The position numbers and the translations under genes were made by a program. This document shows, piece by piece, positions 1 through 6,098 of a stretch of DNA of 8,241 bases. The DNA is from Comamonadaceae bacterium (lineage in GTDB: Bacteria > Pseudomonadota > Gammaproteobacteria > Burkholderiales > Burkholderiaceae_C), in the NCBI GenBank assembly GCA_021286965.1, contig JAJTBK010000242.1, positions 1 through 8,241 of the forward strand. The letters are read 5' to 3'. The notes beneath the pieces were generated by a model. That model ran no database searches. It saw only the letters and a list, made by a program, of their open reading frames with translations, and was not told the DNA's origin. Every line of letters starts with the position of its first letter. Position 1 is the stretch's first letter.

Positions 1-151
1 CGCGGTACAGGTAGTCGGATGCCAGCAGCGGCACGCCGATGAAGGCCACGGCCAGCAGCACCAGCATGGCGATGCGATCCTGGGCGATGGGGAAGATCTG
101 CTGGTCGGCGCGGTAGGTGGTCTTGAACTGGCCGTTTTCTCTGTAGAACAT
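1..151 (-). CDS. livM: LIV-type ABC transporter permease LivM, N-terminal part (runs off the left edge)
   Basis: Only the first 50 codons are in the window. The protein begins MFYRENGQFKTTYRADQQIF, a soluble N-terminal stretch of about 27 residues. A hydrophobic segment follows (about residues 28-44, IAMLVLLAVAFIGVPLL), consistent with the first membrane helix of a long-form LivM permease. By family knowledge LivM pairs with LivH to form the inner-membrane channel of a branched-chain-amino-acid-type importer. The start is supported by a GAGAGGAA Shine-Dalgarno stretch (158-165 on the plus strand, read in reverse) that abuts and partly overlaps the livH stop codon; the intergenic gap is 14 bp, so translational coupling is likely. 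The assignment rests on the N-terminus plus its position directly after livG and livH. The C-terminal permease motifs are outside the window, as is any livF ATPase. Confidence 0.85.
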   Translation of the reverse strand, partial: MFYRENGQFKTTYRADQQIFPIAQDRIAMLVLLAVAFIGVPLLASDYLYR

Positions 152-157
152 GGTCGG

Positions 158-165
158 TTCCTCTC
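158..165 (-). promoter_or_regulatory. Ribosome binding site of livM, abutting the livH stop
   Basis: The minus strand reads GAGAGGAA immediately after the first base of the livH TAA region, with AGGA ending 7 nt before the livM ATG. This fixes the livM start and suggests coupled translation with livH. Confidence 0.6.
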
Positions 166-1095
166 TTACACGCGATCAATGATCTTCTCTCCGAACAGCC
201 CTTGGGGTCGGAAGAGAAGGAAGACAAGCGCCAGCACGTAGGCAAACCAGATTTCGATGCCGCCGCCGACGAACGGGCCCAGGTACACCTCGGAGAGCTT
301 CTCGCCCACGCCGATGATGAGGCCGCCGATGATGGCGCCAGGCACCGACGTGAGGCCGCCGAGGATGACCACCGGCAGCGCGCGCAGCGCCACCGTGGTG
401 AGCGAGAACTGCACGCCCAGCTTGGAGCCCCAGATCATCCCGGCCACCAGGGCCACCACACCAGCCACGCACCAGACGATGACCCAGATGCGGTTGAGGG
501 GGATGCCGATGGATTGCGCCGCCTGGTGGTCGTCGGCCACGGCGCGCAGCGCCCGGCCGGTGCCGGTTTTTTGGAAAAACAGGCTCAGTAGCAGCACCAG
601 CGCAGCCGCGATGGCGGCGGCAATCACGTCTTCCTTGTTCACCAGCACGCCGCCTTCGAACACGGACTCGAACAGGAACATCGGGTCTTTGGGCATACCA
701 ATGTCGATCTTGTAGATATCGTTGCCAAACAATGTCTGGCCCAGCCCTTCGAGGAAGTAGGTGATGCCCAGCGTCGCCATGAGCAGCGTGGCGCCTTCCT
801 GGTTGACCAGGTGGCGCAGCACCAGGCGCTCGATCACCCAGGCGCAGACGAACATGATGGCGCCGGCAATGGCAAAAGCAGCCAGATTGATGAGCACCAT
901 GTTGTCGCTGCCGCTCCACTGCGCCAGCCATTCGGCAAAGCGCGCCATCGCCAGGGCGGCGAACAGCACCATGGCGCCTTGGGCAAAGTTGAACACGCCC
1001 GAGGCTTTGAAGATCAGCACGAAGCCGAGCGCCACCAGGGAATACAACATGCCTGCCATCAGGCCGCCGATGAAGGTTTCGAGAAAAAAGGCCAT
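166..1095 (-). CDS. livH: LIV-type ABC transporter permease LivH
   Basis: A 309-residue polytopic inner-membrane protein of the LivH/BPD_transp_2 family, the usual length for LivH. It is one half of the channel of a branched-chain-amino-acid-type (HAAT) importer. Visible family marks are the N-terminal helix followed by GVFNFAQGAMVLFAA (about residues 33-47). The cytoplasmic ATPase-coupling loop RALRAVADDHQAAQSIGI (about 181-198) is next. Several Gly/Ala/Leu-rich helices follow, including a segment with LPVVILGGLTSVPGAIIGG. The ATG lies 12 bp after the livG stop; its Shine-Dalgarno is weak (GAAAGCGAA), so translation may depend on coupling to livG. It belongs to the ligase-livG-livH-livM operon. 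Substrate specificity is set mainly by the binding protein, so it could carry amino acids, aromatic acids, amides or other carboxylates. Confidence 0.95.
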   Translation of the reverse strand: MAFFLETFIGGLMAGMLYSLVALGFVLIFKASGVFNFAQGAMVLFAALAMARFAEWLAQWSGSDNMVLINLAAFAIAGAIMFVCAWVIERLVLRHLVNQEGATLLMATLGITYFLEGLGQTLFGNDIYKIDIGMPKDPMFLFESVFEGGVLVNKEDVIAAAIAAALVLLLSLFFQKTGTGRALRAVADDHQAAQSIGIPLNRIWVIVWCVAGVVALVAGMIWGSKLGVQFSLTTVALRALPVVILGGLTSVPGAIIGGLIIGVGEKLSEVYLGPFVGGGIEIWFAYVLALVFLLFRPQGLFGEKIIDRV

Positions 1096-1107
1096 GGTGG
1101 TTCGCTT

Positions 1108-1893
1108 TCAGTGGCTGGTGCCGAGGTAGGCTCGGATCACGTCTTCGTTGGCGTGGACTTCGGCCGGCGCGCCGTCGCCAATTTTTTTGCCGTAGTCGAG
1201 TACCACCACGCGGTCGGAGATGTCCATGACCACGCCCATGTCGTGCTCGATGAGCACGATGGTGGTGCCGAACTCGTCGTTCACGTCGAGGATGAAGCGG
1301 CACATGTCCTGCTTTTCCTCGACGTTCATGCCGGCCATGGGCTCGTCGAGCAGCAGCACCTGCGGCTCCATGGCCAGCGCCCGGCCCAGATCGACGCGCT
1401 TTTGCAGGCCGTAGGGCAGCTGGCCCACCGGGGTCTTGCGGTGCGCCTGGATTTCCAGGAAGTCGATGATCTGCTCGACCTTCTCGCGGTGCTGGATTTC
1501 CTCGCGCTCGGCCGGCCCCAGGCGCAGCGCCTGCCAGAACAGGTTGCTCTTGATCTTCAGGTTGCGCCCGGTCATGAGGTTGTCGATCACGCTCATGCCC
1601 TTGAACAGCGCCAGGTTCTGGAAGGTGCGCGCCACGCCCATCTCGGCCACCTGGCGGCTGTTCATGTGGGCAAAGGTCTGGCCCCGGAAGGTGATCGAGC
1701 CCTCCGATGGGGTGTAGACGCCGTTGATGCAGTTGAGCATCGACGATTTGCCGGCGCCGTTGGGGCCGATGATGGAGCGGATCTCGTGCTCGCGCACGTT
1801 GAACGAGATGTCCGTCAGTGCCTTCACCCCGCCAAAGCGCAGGCTGATGTTTTGCACGTCCAGGATCACGTCGCCGATGGGTCTGGCTGCCAT
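1108..1893 (-). CDS. livG: LIV-type ABC transporter ATP-binding protein LivG
   Basis: A 261-residue cytoplasmic ATPase that powers the LivH/LivM channel. Motifs in order are Walker A GPNGAGKS (43-50), Q-loop Q92 in ARTFQN, a signature region LPYGLQKRVDLGRAL (159-173), Walker B VLLLDEP (179-185) and the switch histidine H217 in LIEHD. The signature is LPYGLQKR rather than the textbook LSGGQ; related degenerate forms are normal in LivG-type ATPases, so I do not read it as inactive. The reading frame stays open far upstream into the ligase gene. The start is nonetheless clear: the ATG at 1893 follows an AAGGAG Shine-Dalgarno that overlaps the ligase TAA. It sits 14 bp after the ligase and 12 bp before livH, inside one operon. 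The partner ATPase LivF is not in the window. Confidence 0.96.
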   Translation of the reverse strand: MAARPIGDVILDVQNISLRFGGVKALTDISFNVREHEIRSIIGPNGAGKSSMLNCINGVYTPSEGSITFRGQTFAHMNSRQVAEMGVARTFQNLALFKGMSVIDNLMTGRNLKIKSNLFWQALRLGPAEREEIQHREKVEQIIDFLEIQAHRKTPVGQLPYGLQKRVDLGRALAMEPQVLLLDEPMAGMNVEEKQDMCRFILDVNDEFGTTIVLIEHDMGVVMDISDRVVVLDYGKKIGDGAPAEVHANEDVIRAYLGTSH

Positions 1894-1903
1894 GGTGGGG
1901 CTG

Positions 1904-1910
1904 CTCCTTA
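1904..1910 (-). promoter_or_regulatory. Ribosome binding site of livG overlapping the ligase stop codon
   Basis: The minus strand reads TAAGGAG, then 10 nt, then ATG. The ligase stop TAA supplies the first bases of a consensus AAGGAG. This decides the livG start in a frame that has no nearby upstream stop, and points to termination-reinitiation coupling between ligase and transporter ATPase. Confidence 0.75.
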
Positions 1911-3833
1911 CGCGGTTGCCGGGTGGGTTTGGGCGTCGATGATGGCCAGCGTGGCGCTGACGCTGCCGCTGCGTCCATCCTCGAACTTGACCTGGGTTTC
2001 GATGAACTGCTCGCGCTTGCCGCTGTACAGGGCATCGACCAGCACGTCGTACTTTTGGGCGATGAAGCCCCGGCGCACCTTGCGCGTGCGCGTGAGCTCG
2101 TCGTCGTCGGGGTCGAGCTCTTTGTGCAGCACCAGAAAGCGCGCGATCTGCGTCTGCTCCATGCCGGCTTCGCGCGCCAGGTCGGCGTTGACCTGGGCGA
2201 CGCAGTCGGCGATCAGGTCGAGCACTTTTTGTTTCGACGCCAGGTCCACGTAGCCGGCGTAGGGCAGGTTCTGGCGCTCGGCCCAGTTGCCCACGGCCTC
2301 GAAGTCGATGTTGACGAAGGCGCAGACGGAGTCCTTGTCGTGGCCAAAGCACACGGCTTCCTTGATGTGCGAGAAGAACTTGAGCTTGTTCTCGATGTAG
2401 TTGGGCGCAAACATGGCGCCGCTGGCGAGCTGGCCCACGTCTTTGGCGCGGTCGATGATGCGCAGCTGGCCCTGGGCATCGATGACGCCGGCGTCGCCGG
2501 TGTGAAACCACCCTTCGGCGTCGATGACCTCGGCCGTGGCCTCGGGGCGCTGGTAGTACTCCTTGAGCACCGAGACGCCGCGCACCAGCACCTCGCCATT
2601 GGGCGCGAGCTTGAGCTCGATGCCCGGCGCCGCCTGGCCGACGCTGGTGAGGTTGACCTGGCCGTCGCGCTGCAGGCAGACATAGGCGCAGGTTTCGGTC
2701 TGGCCGTAGAACTGCTTGAGGTTGATGCCGATGGAGCGGAAGAATTTGAACAAATCCGGCCCGATGGCTGCGCCGGCGGTGTAAGCCACGCGGATGCGCG
2801 ACAGCCCCATGGCGTTGCGCAGCGGGCCGTAGATCAGCAGGTCGCCCAGGCGGTAGCGCAGACTGTCCCACAGGCCCACGGGCTTGCCGTCGAGGATGTC
2901 GGCGCCGACGCGCCGCGCCAGTGCCATGCAGCGCTCGTACAGGCGGCGCTTGAAGGGGGCGGCATCCTCCATGCGGATGGAGATCGAGGTCAACATGCCC
3001 TCGAATACGCGCGGCGGCGCGAAGTAGTAGGTCGGGCCGACCTCGCGCATGTCGATGGCAACCGTGCTCGCCGATTCCGGGCAGTGGATGGTGAAGCCCG
3101 CCACCAGCCACTGCGCGAGCGAGAACAGGTGGTCGCCCACCCAGGCTGGCGGCAGGTAGGACAGGATGCTGTCGTCCGGCCCCAGGCGATCGACCTCGAT
3201 GGCGCCGCGTGCGGCGCCGATGAAGCTCTCGTGCGTCTGGCACACCCCCTTGGGCTTGCCCGTGGTGCCCGAGGTGTAGAGGATGACGGAGACGTCCCCC
3301 GGCTGCACGGCGGCCAGCATGGCCTCCCAGGCGCCCGGGTGGGCCTTGTCCCAGGCGGCGCCGTCGGCCAGCAGCTGCGCCATGCTGTGCAGGCCGGGCT
3401 GGTCGTAATTGCGCAGGCCGCGCGGGTCGTCGTAGATGATGTGGCTCAGGCCCGGCACGCTGTCGCGCACTTCGAGCAGCTTGTCCACCTGCTCCTGGTT
3501 CTCGGCCAGGGCGATGGCGATGTGCGCGTCTTCGACCACAAAGCCCATCTCGGCGGCCACCGCATCCTGGTACATCGGCACCGGGACGGCGCCCAGTGCC
3601 TGGGCGGCGACGAAGCCCAGGTACAGGTGCGGGCGGTTGTCGCCGATCAGCGCCAGGTTCTGGCCGCGCGCCAGACCCAGCGCCACCAGGCCGCAGGCCA
3701 TGTGGCGCACGGTGCGGGCCGCATCGTGCCAGCTGCGGGTCTGCCAGATGCCAAATTCTTTCTCGCGCAGCGCCGGCGCTTGCGGGCGGTGTGCGGCGTG
3801 CTGCAGCAGCAGGTGCGGAAAGGTGGTGCTCAT
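1908..3833 (-). CDS. AMP-forming long-chain-type acyl-CoA synthetase (AMP-dependent synthetase/ligase)
   Basis: A 641-residue member of the ANL superfamily that activates a carboxylic acid to its acyl-adenylate and then to the CoA thioester. Visible motifs are the ATP P-loop YTSGTTGKPKG (186-196), YGQTE (376-380), GWFHTGD (441-447), the hinge region DRAKD (461-465) and SGAMFAPNYIEN (471-482). A C-terminal LTRTRKVRR (580-588) holds a lysine (K585) at the usual catalytic position. Length and motif spacing fit the long-chain/FadD15-like group better than the roughly 500-residue short-chain or aryl ligases. The start at 3833 is chosen because AGGACG lies 9 nt upstream; the frame stays open to 3923 but that extension is Arg/Pro/Gly-rich and has no Shine-Dalgarno. 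It is the first gene of the ligase-livGHM operon, 14 bp before livG, so it probably activates what the transporter brings in. The exact acyl substrate cannot be told. Confidence 0.93.
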   Translation of the reverse strand: MSTTFPHLLLQHAAHRPQAPALREKEFGIWQTRSWHDAARTVRHMACGLVALGLARGQNLALIGDNRPHLYLGFVAAQALGAVPVPMYQDAVAAEMGFVVEDAHIAIALAENQEQVDKLLEVRDSVPGLSHIIYDDPRGLRNYDQPGLHSMAQLLADGAAWDKAHPGAWEAMLAAVQPGDVSVILYTSGTTGKPKGVCQTHESFIGAARGAIEVDRLGPDDSILSYLPPAWVGDHLFSLAQWLVAGFTIHCPESASTVAIDMREVGPTYYFAPPRVFEGMLTSISIRMEDAAPFKRRLYERCMALARRVGADILDGKPVGLWDSLRYRLGDLLIYGPLRNAMGLSRIRVAYTAGAAIGPDLFKFFRSIGINLKQFYGQTETCAYVCLQRDGQVNLTSVGQAAPGIELKLAPNGEVLVRGVSVLKEYYQRPEATAEVIDAEGWFHTGDAGVIDAQGQLRIIDRAKDVGQLASGAMFAPNYIENKLKFFSHIKEAVCFGHDKDSVCAFVNIDFEAVGNWAERQNLPYAGYVDLASKQKVLDLIADCVAQVNADLAREAGMEQTQIARFLVLHKELDPDDDELTRTRKVRRGFIAQKYDVLVDALYSGKREQFIETQVKFEDGRSGSVSATLAIIDAQTHPATA

Positions 3834-3840
3834 GCGCGCT

Positions 3841-3846
3841 CGTCCT
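3841..3846 (-). promoter_or_regulatory. Ribosome binding site deciding the ligase start
   Basis: The minus strand reads AGGACG, with AGGA ending 9 nt before the ATG at 3833. No comparable site precedes the alternative in-frame starts further upstream (around 3881 and 3923), so the shorter protein is preferred. Confidence 0.55.
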
Positions 3847-3956
3847 GTGAAGGGCCCCAGGCGTTGGGGGATGCGTCCCATGGTAGGAAGGACTTTGACG
3901 CTGGTATGTCCACGGGACGACAATTTGCGGGAAACTACCGGGAGGGGTTAACCAGC

Positions 3957-3991
3957 AAAAACGCCCTGCGGGCCAGGGGCTGCAGGGCGTT
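3957..3991 (-). terminator. Intrinsic terminator after the substrate-binding-protein gene
   Basis: A perfect 10-bp stem pairs AACGCCCTGC (3960-3969) with GCAGGGCGTT (3982-3991) around a 12-nt loop. Read on the minus strand, the stem is followed by a TTTTT run. It begins 22 bp past the TAA of the binding-protein gene, at the expected place for a rho-independent terminator. It separates that gene from the downstream acyl-CoA ligase, implying a separate promoter for the ligase-liv operon. The remaining space before the ligase (3834-3956) shows no convincing -35/-10 pair to my eye. Confidence 0.85.
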
Positions 3992-4013
3992 GGAGCAGGG
4001 CGGACGAGGGGAG

Positions 4014-5171
4014 TTAGCGCATGAACTTGCCGTCGCGCCCGACCAGGGTCAGCTCGACGAAACGCGAGGCATTGCGCCCGGGCTCGGTGGCGTTGATTTC
4101 AAAGCCGCCCAGATCCCATTTTTTGAACGTCCACAAGGCATCGAGAAAGCTGCTGCGCGAGAGCCCCTTGCCAGCGCGCTGCAGGGCTTCGCAGAACACG
4201 CGGGCGTTGATGTAACCCTCCAGTGCCAGGTGCGAGGGCTCGGCCTTGGTGCCGCCGGCCTTCCAGGCCTGCAGGAATTCGCGCGCAATCGGCACCGTCG
4301 GGCTGTTGGGCATGGGAACCACCTGGGTGACGTTGATGCCGGCGGCATCCGGCCCCAGGGCGGCGAGGGTGGCGGGCGTGCCCATGACCGAGAGCGCATA
4401 CAGCGCCGTACCTCGGCGCAGAGCGCGAAAAGCCTTGACGAATTCCAGTGTCGGCTTGCCCGCCAGGCCGAGGATGACGGCCTCGGGCTCGGTCTGGGCG
4501 ATTTTTTGCGCGGCCGCCTTGGCGTCGTGGCCATCGTTATCGACGGTGGCCGAGGCCCCTTCCGGCAGGTTCAGCTTGGCCATGGCGCGGTGTGTGGCGT
4601 TGTCAATTTCCTTGCCAAAGGCGTTGGCCTGGTAGGCCACGGCAATTTTCTTGATGCCGACGGTGCTCAGGTGCTGCACCATCTTGTCCACCTCTTCGGT
4701 GTAGCTGGCGCGGATGTTGAACACGTTGCGGGCGGCCACGCGTGCCGATTGCACGCCTGTGAGGGGGGCAAAAAACGGCATACCCGACTCTTTGACCAAC
4801 GGCAAAATGGCTTCGGTATGTGGCGTGCCAAAGCAGTTGAAGAGTGCAAAGGTAGTGCCGTCGGCCAGCAGTTGCTTGGCGTTGGCCTCGGCCTGCTTCA
4901 CGTCGTAGGCGTCGTCGAGGGTGTTGAGCGTGATCGTGCGGCCGTGGATGCCGCCGCGTGCGTTCACGGCGTTGAATACCAGCTGCGCCCCTTGGTGCAT
5001 GGCCTGGCCCAGGTCGGCCAGGGGGCCGGACAGTGCGGTGGTTTGGCCGAGCACGATGGCAGTATCCTGGGCCCGTGCCGGCCCTAAGCCCAACCAGGGC
5101 AAGGTGGCGGCGGCGGCGCCGGCCAGCAGGGTGCGGCGGGATAGGGGGGGCGGCGGGCAGGAATGCTGCAT
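4014..5171 (-). CDS. Periplasmic substrate-binding protein of a LIV-type ABC transporter (Tat signal)
   Basis: A 385-residue exported protein of the Peripla_BP_6/LivK-like type I binding-protein fold, which captures the ligand in the periplasm and delivers it to LivH/LivM-type permeases. The N-terminus is a signal peptide with twin arginines (SRRTLLAG, residues 11-18), a hydrophobic Ala/Leu core and a likely ARA-Q cleavage site after residue 34. This suggests Tat export. The mature part opens IVLGQTTALSGPLADLGQ and continues with GAQLVFNAVNARGGIHGR, typical of the family. Later come FNCFGTPHTEAILPLVKE and IAVAYQANAFGKE of the two alternating lobes. The start is the ATG at 5171, with only a weak AGAGA upstream. 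A terminator follows it, so it is probably transcribed apart from the ligase-liv genes. It is divergent from a Crp/Fnr regulator, sharing a 169-bp region with a palindrome. The ligand is unknown; partnership with the neighbouring permeases is inferred from position only. Confidence 0.92.
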   Translation of the reverse strand: MQHSCPPPPLSRRTLLAGAAAATLPWLGLGPARAQDTAIVLGQTTALSGPLADLGQAMHQGAQLVFNAVNARGGIHGRTITLNTLDDAYDVKQAEANAKQLLADGTTFALFNCFGTPHTEAILPLVKESGMPFFAPLTGVQSARVAARNVFNIRASYTEEVDKMVQHLSTVGIKKIAVAYQANAFGKEIDNATHRAMAKLNLPEGASATVDNDGHDAKAAAQKIAQTEPEAVILGLAGKPTLEFVKAFRALRRGTALYALSVMGTPATLAALGPDAAGINVTQVVPMPNSPTVPIAREFLQAWKAGGTKAEPSHLALEGYINARVFCEALQRAGKGLSRSSFLDALWTFKKWDLGGFEINATEPGRNASRFVELTLVGRDGKFMR

Positions 5172-5267
5172 GGCGAGTCTCTACGAGGGTCGTTAAAACC
5201 CCCGGATGATGCAGGGGTAAGGCGGGCACAGGGGGACCGGGAGCCACCAAATCCGTCATGGTTTTCC

Positions 5268-5273
5268 ATTAGA
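5268..5273 (-). promoter_or_regulatory. Possible -10 element for the binding-protein gene
   Basis: The minus strand reads TCTAAT, five of six matches to TATAAT, immediately beside the 18-bp palindrome. A start site here would give a leader of roughly 90 nt. No good -35 is present at 16-18 bp, as expected for a promoter needing an activator or controlled through the adjacent palindrome. This is a visual match only. Confidence 0.3.
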
Positions 5274-5291
5274 TGCTGTGTGCACACAGCA
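5274..5291. promoter_or_regulatory. Perfect 18-bp palindrome, candidate Crp/Fnr-family operator
   Basis: TGCTGTGTGCACACAGCA is identical to its own reverse complement over all 18 bases. It lies in the divergent region between the binding-protein gene (start 5171, minus) and the Crp/Fnr-family regulator (start 5341, plus), 49 bp upstream of the regulator ATG. The TGTG...CACA half-sites resemble those bound by Crp-like dimers, with altered spacing and centre compared with the E. coli TGTGA-N6-TCACA site. It is a plausible autoregulatory and divergent control site. Direct binding by the neighbouring regulator is inference. Confidence 0.6.
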
Positions 5292-5340
5292 ATTCGGGGC
5301 ATTCTCGCCGCATCCTTTGCTGCCTTTGTCGATCCCCGCC

Positions 5341-6051
5341 ATGAGCCAAGACCTTTCCCTGCACCAGCGGCGCCGTTTACCGACGGCGCAGGAGTTGGCC
5401 GGCATTCCCTGGCTGCCTCTTTTGCCCGAGGCCGAGCGTGCGCGTGCACAGGCGGCGCTGCTGGTGGGTGATGCCCGCCCCGGGGATTACATCTGCCGCA
5501 TCGGGCGGCCGGTGACGTACTGGTTTGGCGTTGTCGATGGGTTGCTCAAGATGCACACCGACAGCGCCGATGGCGGCGGCATGACCTTTGCCGGCCTGCC
5601 GCCCGGCGGTTGGTTTGGCGAGGGCACGGCCGTCAAGCGCGAGCCCTACCGCTACAACGTGCAGGCGCTGCGCAGCAGTCTGGTGGCGGGGTTGCCGATC
5701 GATAGTTTTCATTGGCTGCTCGACCATTCCATCGCCTTCAATCGCTTCGTCATGGGACAGCTCAACGAGCGCCTGGGCCAGTTCATCGCTGCGCGTGAAA
5801 TCGATCGCCTCGGCCAGCCCGACTTGCGCGTCGCCCGCAGCCTGGCGGCGCTGTTCAATCCGGTGCTCTACCCCGGGGTAGGGCAGGTGCTGCGCATTAC
5901 GCAGCAGGAGCTGGCGTACCTGGTGGGCCTGTCGCGCCAGCGGGTCAACGAGGCCCTGTCGGCCTTGCAGGCGCAGGGGCTGATTTGTGTTGAATACGGG
6001 GGCTTGCGGGTGCTGGATTTGCCGGCGCTGCGTTCGGTTGGGCGCTCGTAG
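5341..6051 (+). CDS. Crp/Fnr-family transcriptional regulator
   Basis: A 236-residue cytoplasmic DNA-binding protein. An N-terminal cyclic-nucleotide-binding-like beta-roll spans about residues 20-120; RPGDYICRIGRPVTYWFGVVDG opens it and PPGGWFGEGTAVKREPYRYNV corresponds to the phosphate-cassette region. A dimer helix follows (about 125-155) and then a C-terminal winged helix. The helix-turn-helix is ITQQELAYLVGLSRQ RVNEALSAL (186-209), whose recognition helix has SRQRVNEAL where E. coli CRP has SRETVGRIL. The Fnr N-terminal cysteine cluster is absent, so an oxygen-sensing iron-sulphur cluster is unlikely, and the effector is unknown. The frame is open to a GTG at 5278 that would start inside the palindrome. 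I prefer the ATG at 5341, where the conserved-looking sequence begins, although it has no clear Shine-Dalgarno. It is divergent from the binding-protein gene and may regulate it. Confidence 0.92.
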   Translation: MSQDLSLHQRRRLPTAQELAGIPWLPLLPEAERARAQAALLVGDARPGDYICRIGRPVTYWFGVVDGLLKMHTDSADGGGMTFAGLPPGGWFGEGTAVKREPYRYNVQALRSSLVAGLPIDSFHWLLDHSIAFNRFVMGQLNERLGQFIAAREIDRLGQPDLRVARSLAALFNPVLYPGVGQVLRITQQELAYLVGLSRQRVNEALSALQAQGLICVEYGGLRVLDLPALRSVGRS

Positions 6052-6098
6052 CAGGGCGGCCTTGTTCGGGCTGGGGGTGGCTCTGGTACAAGGGCGGT

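Noticed and set aside
159..170. LivG signature LPYGLQKR (at 1384-1419 on the minus strand) as evidence of an inactive ATPase; the start and end given are protein residues
   Set aside because: Non-LSGGQ signatures of this form are usual in LivG-type ATPases, and Walker A, Walker B and the H-loop are intact.
1894..3243. N-terminal extension making a 711-residue livG-containing protein (possible fusion)
   Set aside because: The extension is the ligase gene read in another frame and is Arg/Pro/His-rich nonsense. The ATG at 1893 has a consensus AAGGAG, and the LivG domain begins just after it.
3834..3923. Extended N-terminus for the acyl-CoA ligase (30 extra residues)
   Set aside because: The extra residues look like non-coding sequence and lack a Shine-Dalgarno, whereas AGGACG stands 9 nt before the ATG at 3833.
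3834..3956. Promoter for the ligase-liv operon
   Set aside because: A promoter is expected here because of the upstream terminator. However, no -35/-10 pair with acceptable spacing could be found by eye on the minus strand, so none is annotated.
1923..5087. Very long plus-strand open frame (over 1000 codons) antisense to the ligase and binding-protein genes
   Set aside because: It is an antisense shadow caused by high G+C at third codon positions. Its translation is low-complexity, rich in Ala, Gly, Val, His and Asp, with no domain, while the minus-strand genes carry clear family motifs throughout.
5260..5271. Short inverted repeat ATGG-TTTT-CCAT beside the palindrome
   Set aside because: Arms of 4 bp are too short to distinguish from chance. 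It is not followed by a feature suggesting a terminator or operator.
5278..5340. GTG start giving the Crp-type regulator 21 more residues
   Set aside because: It would begin inside the 18-bp palindrome, has no Shine-Dalgarno, and the added residues do not resemble Crp/Fnr N-termini.
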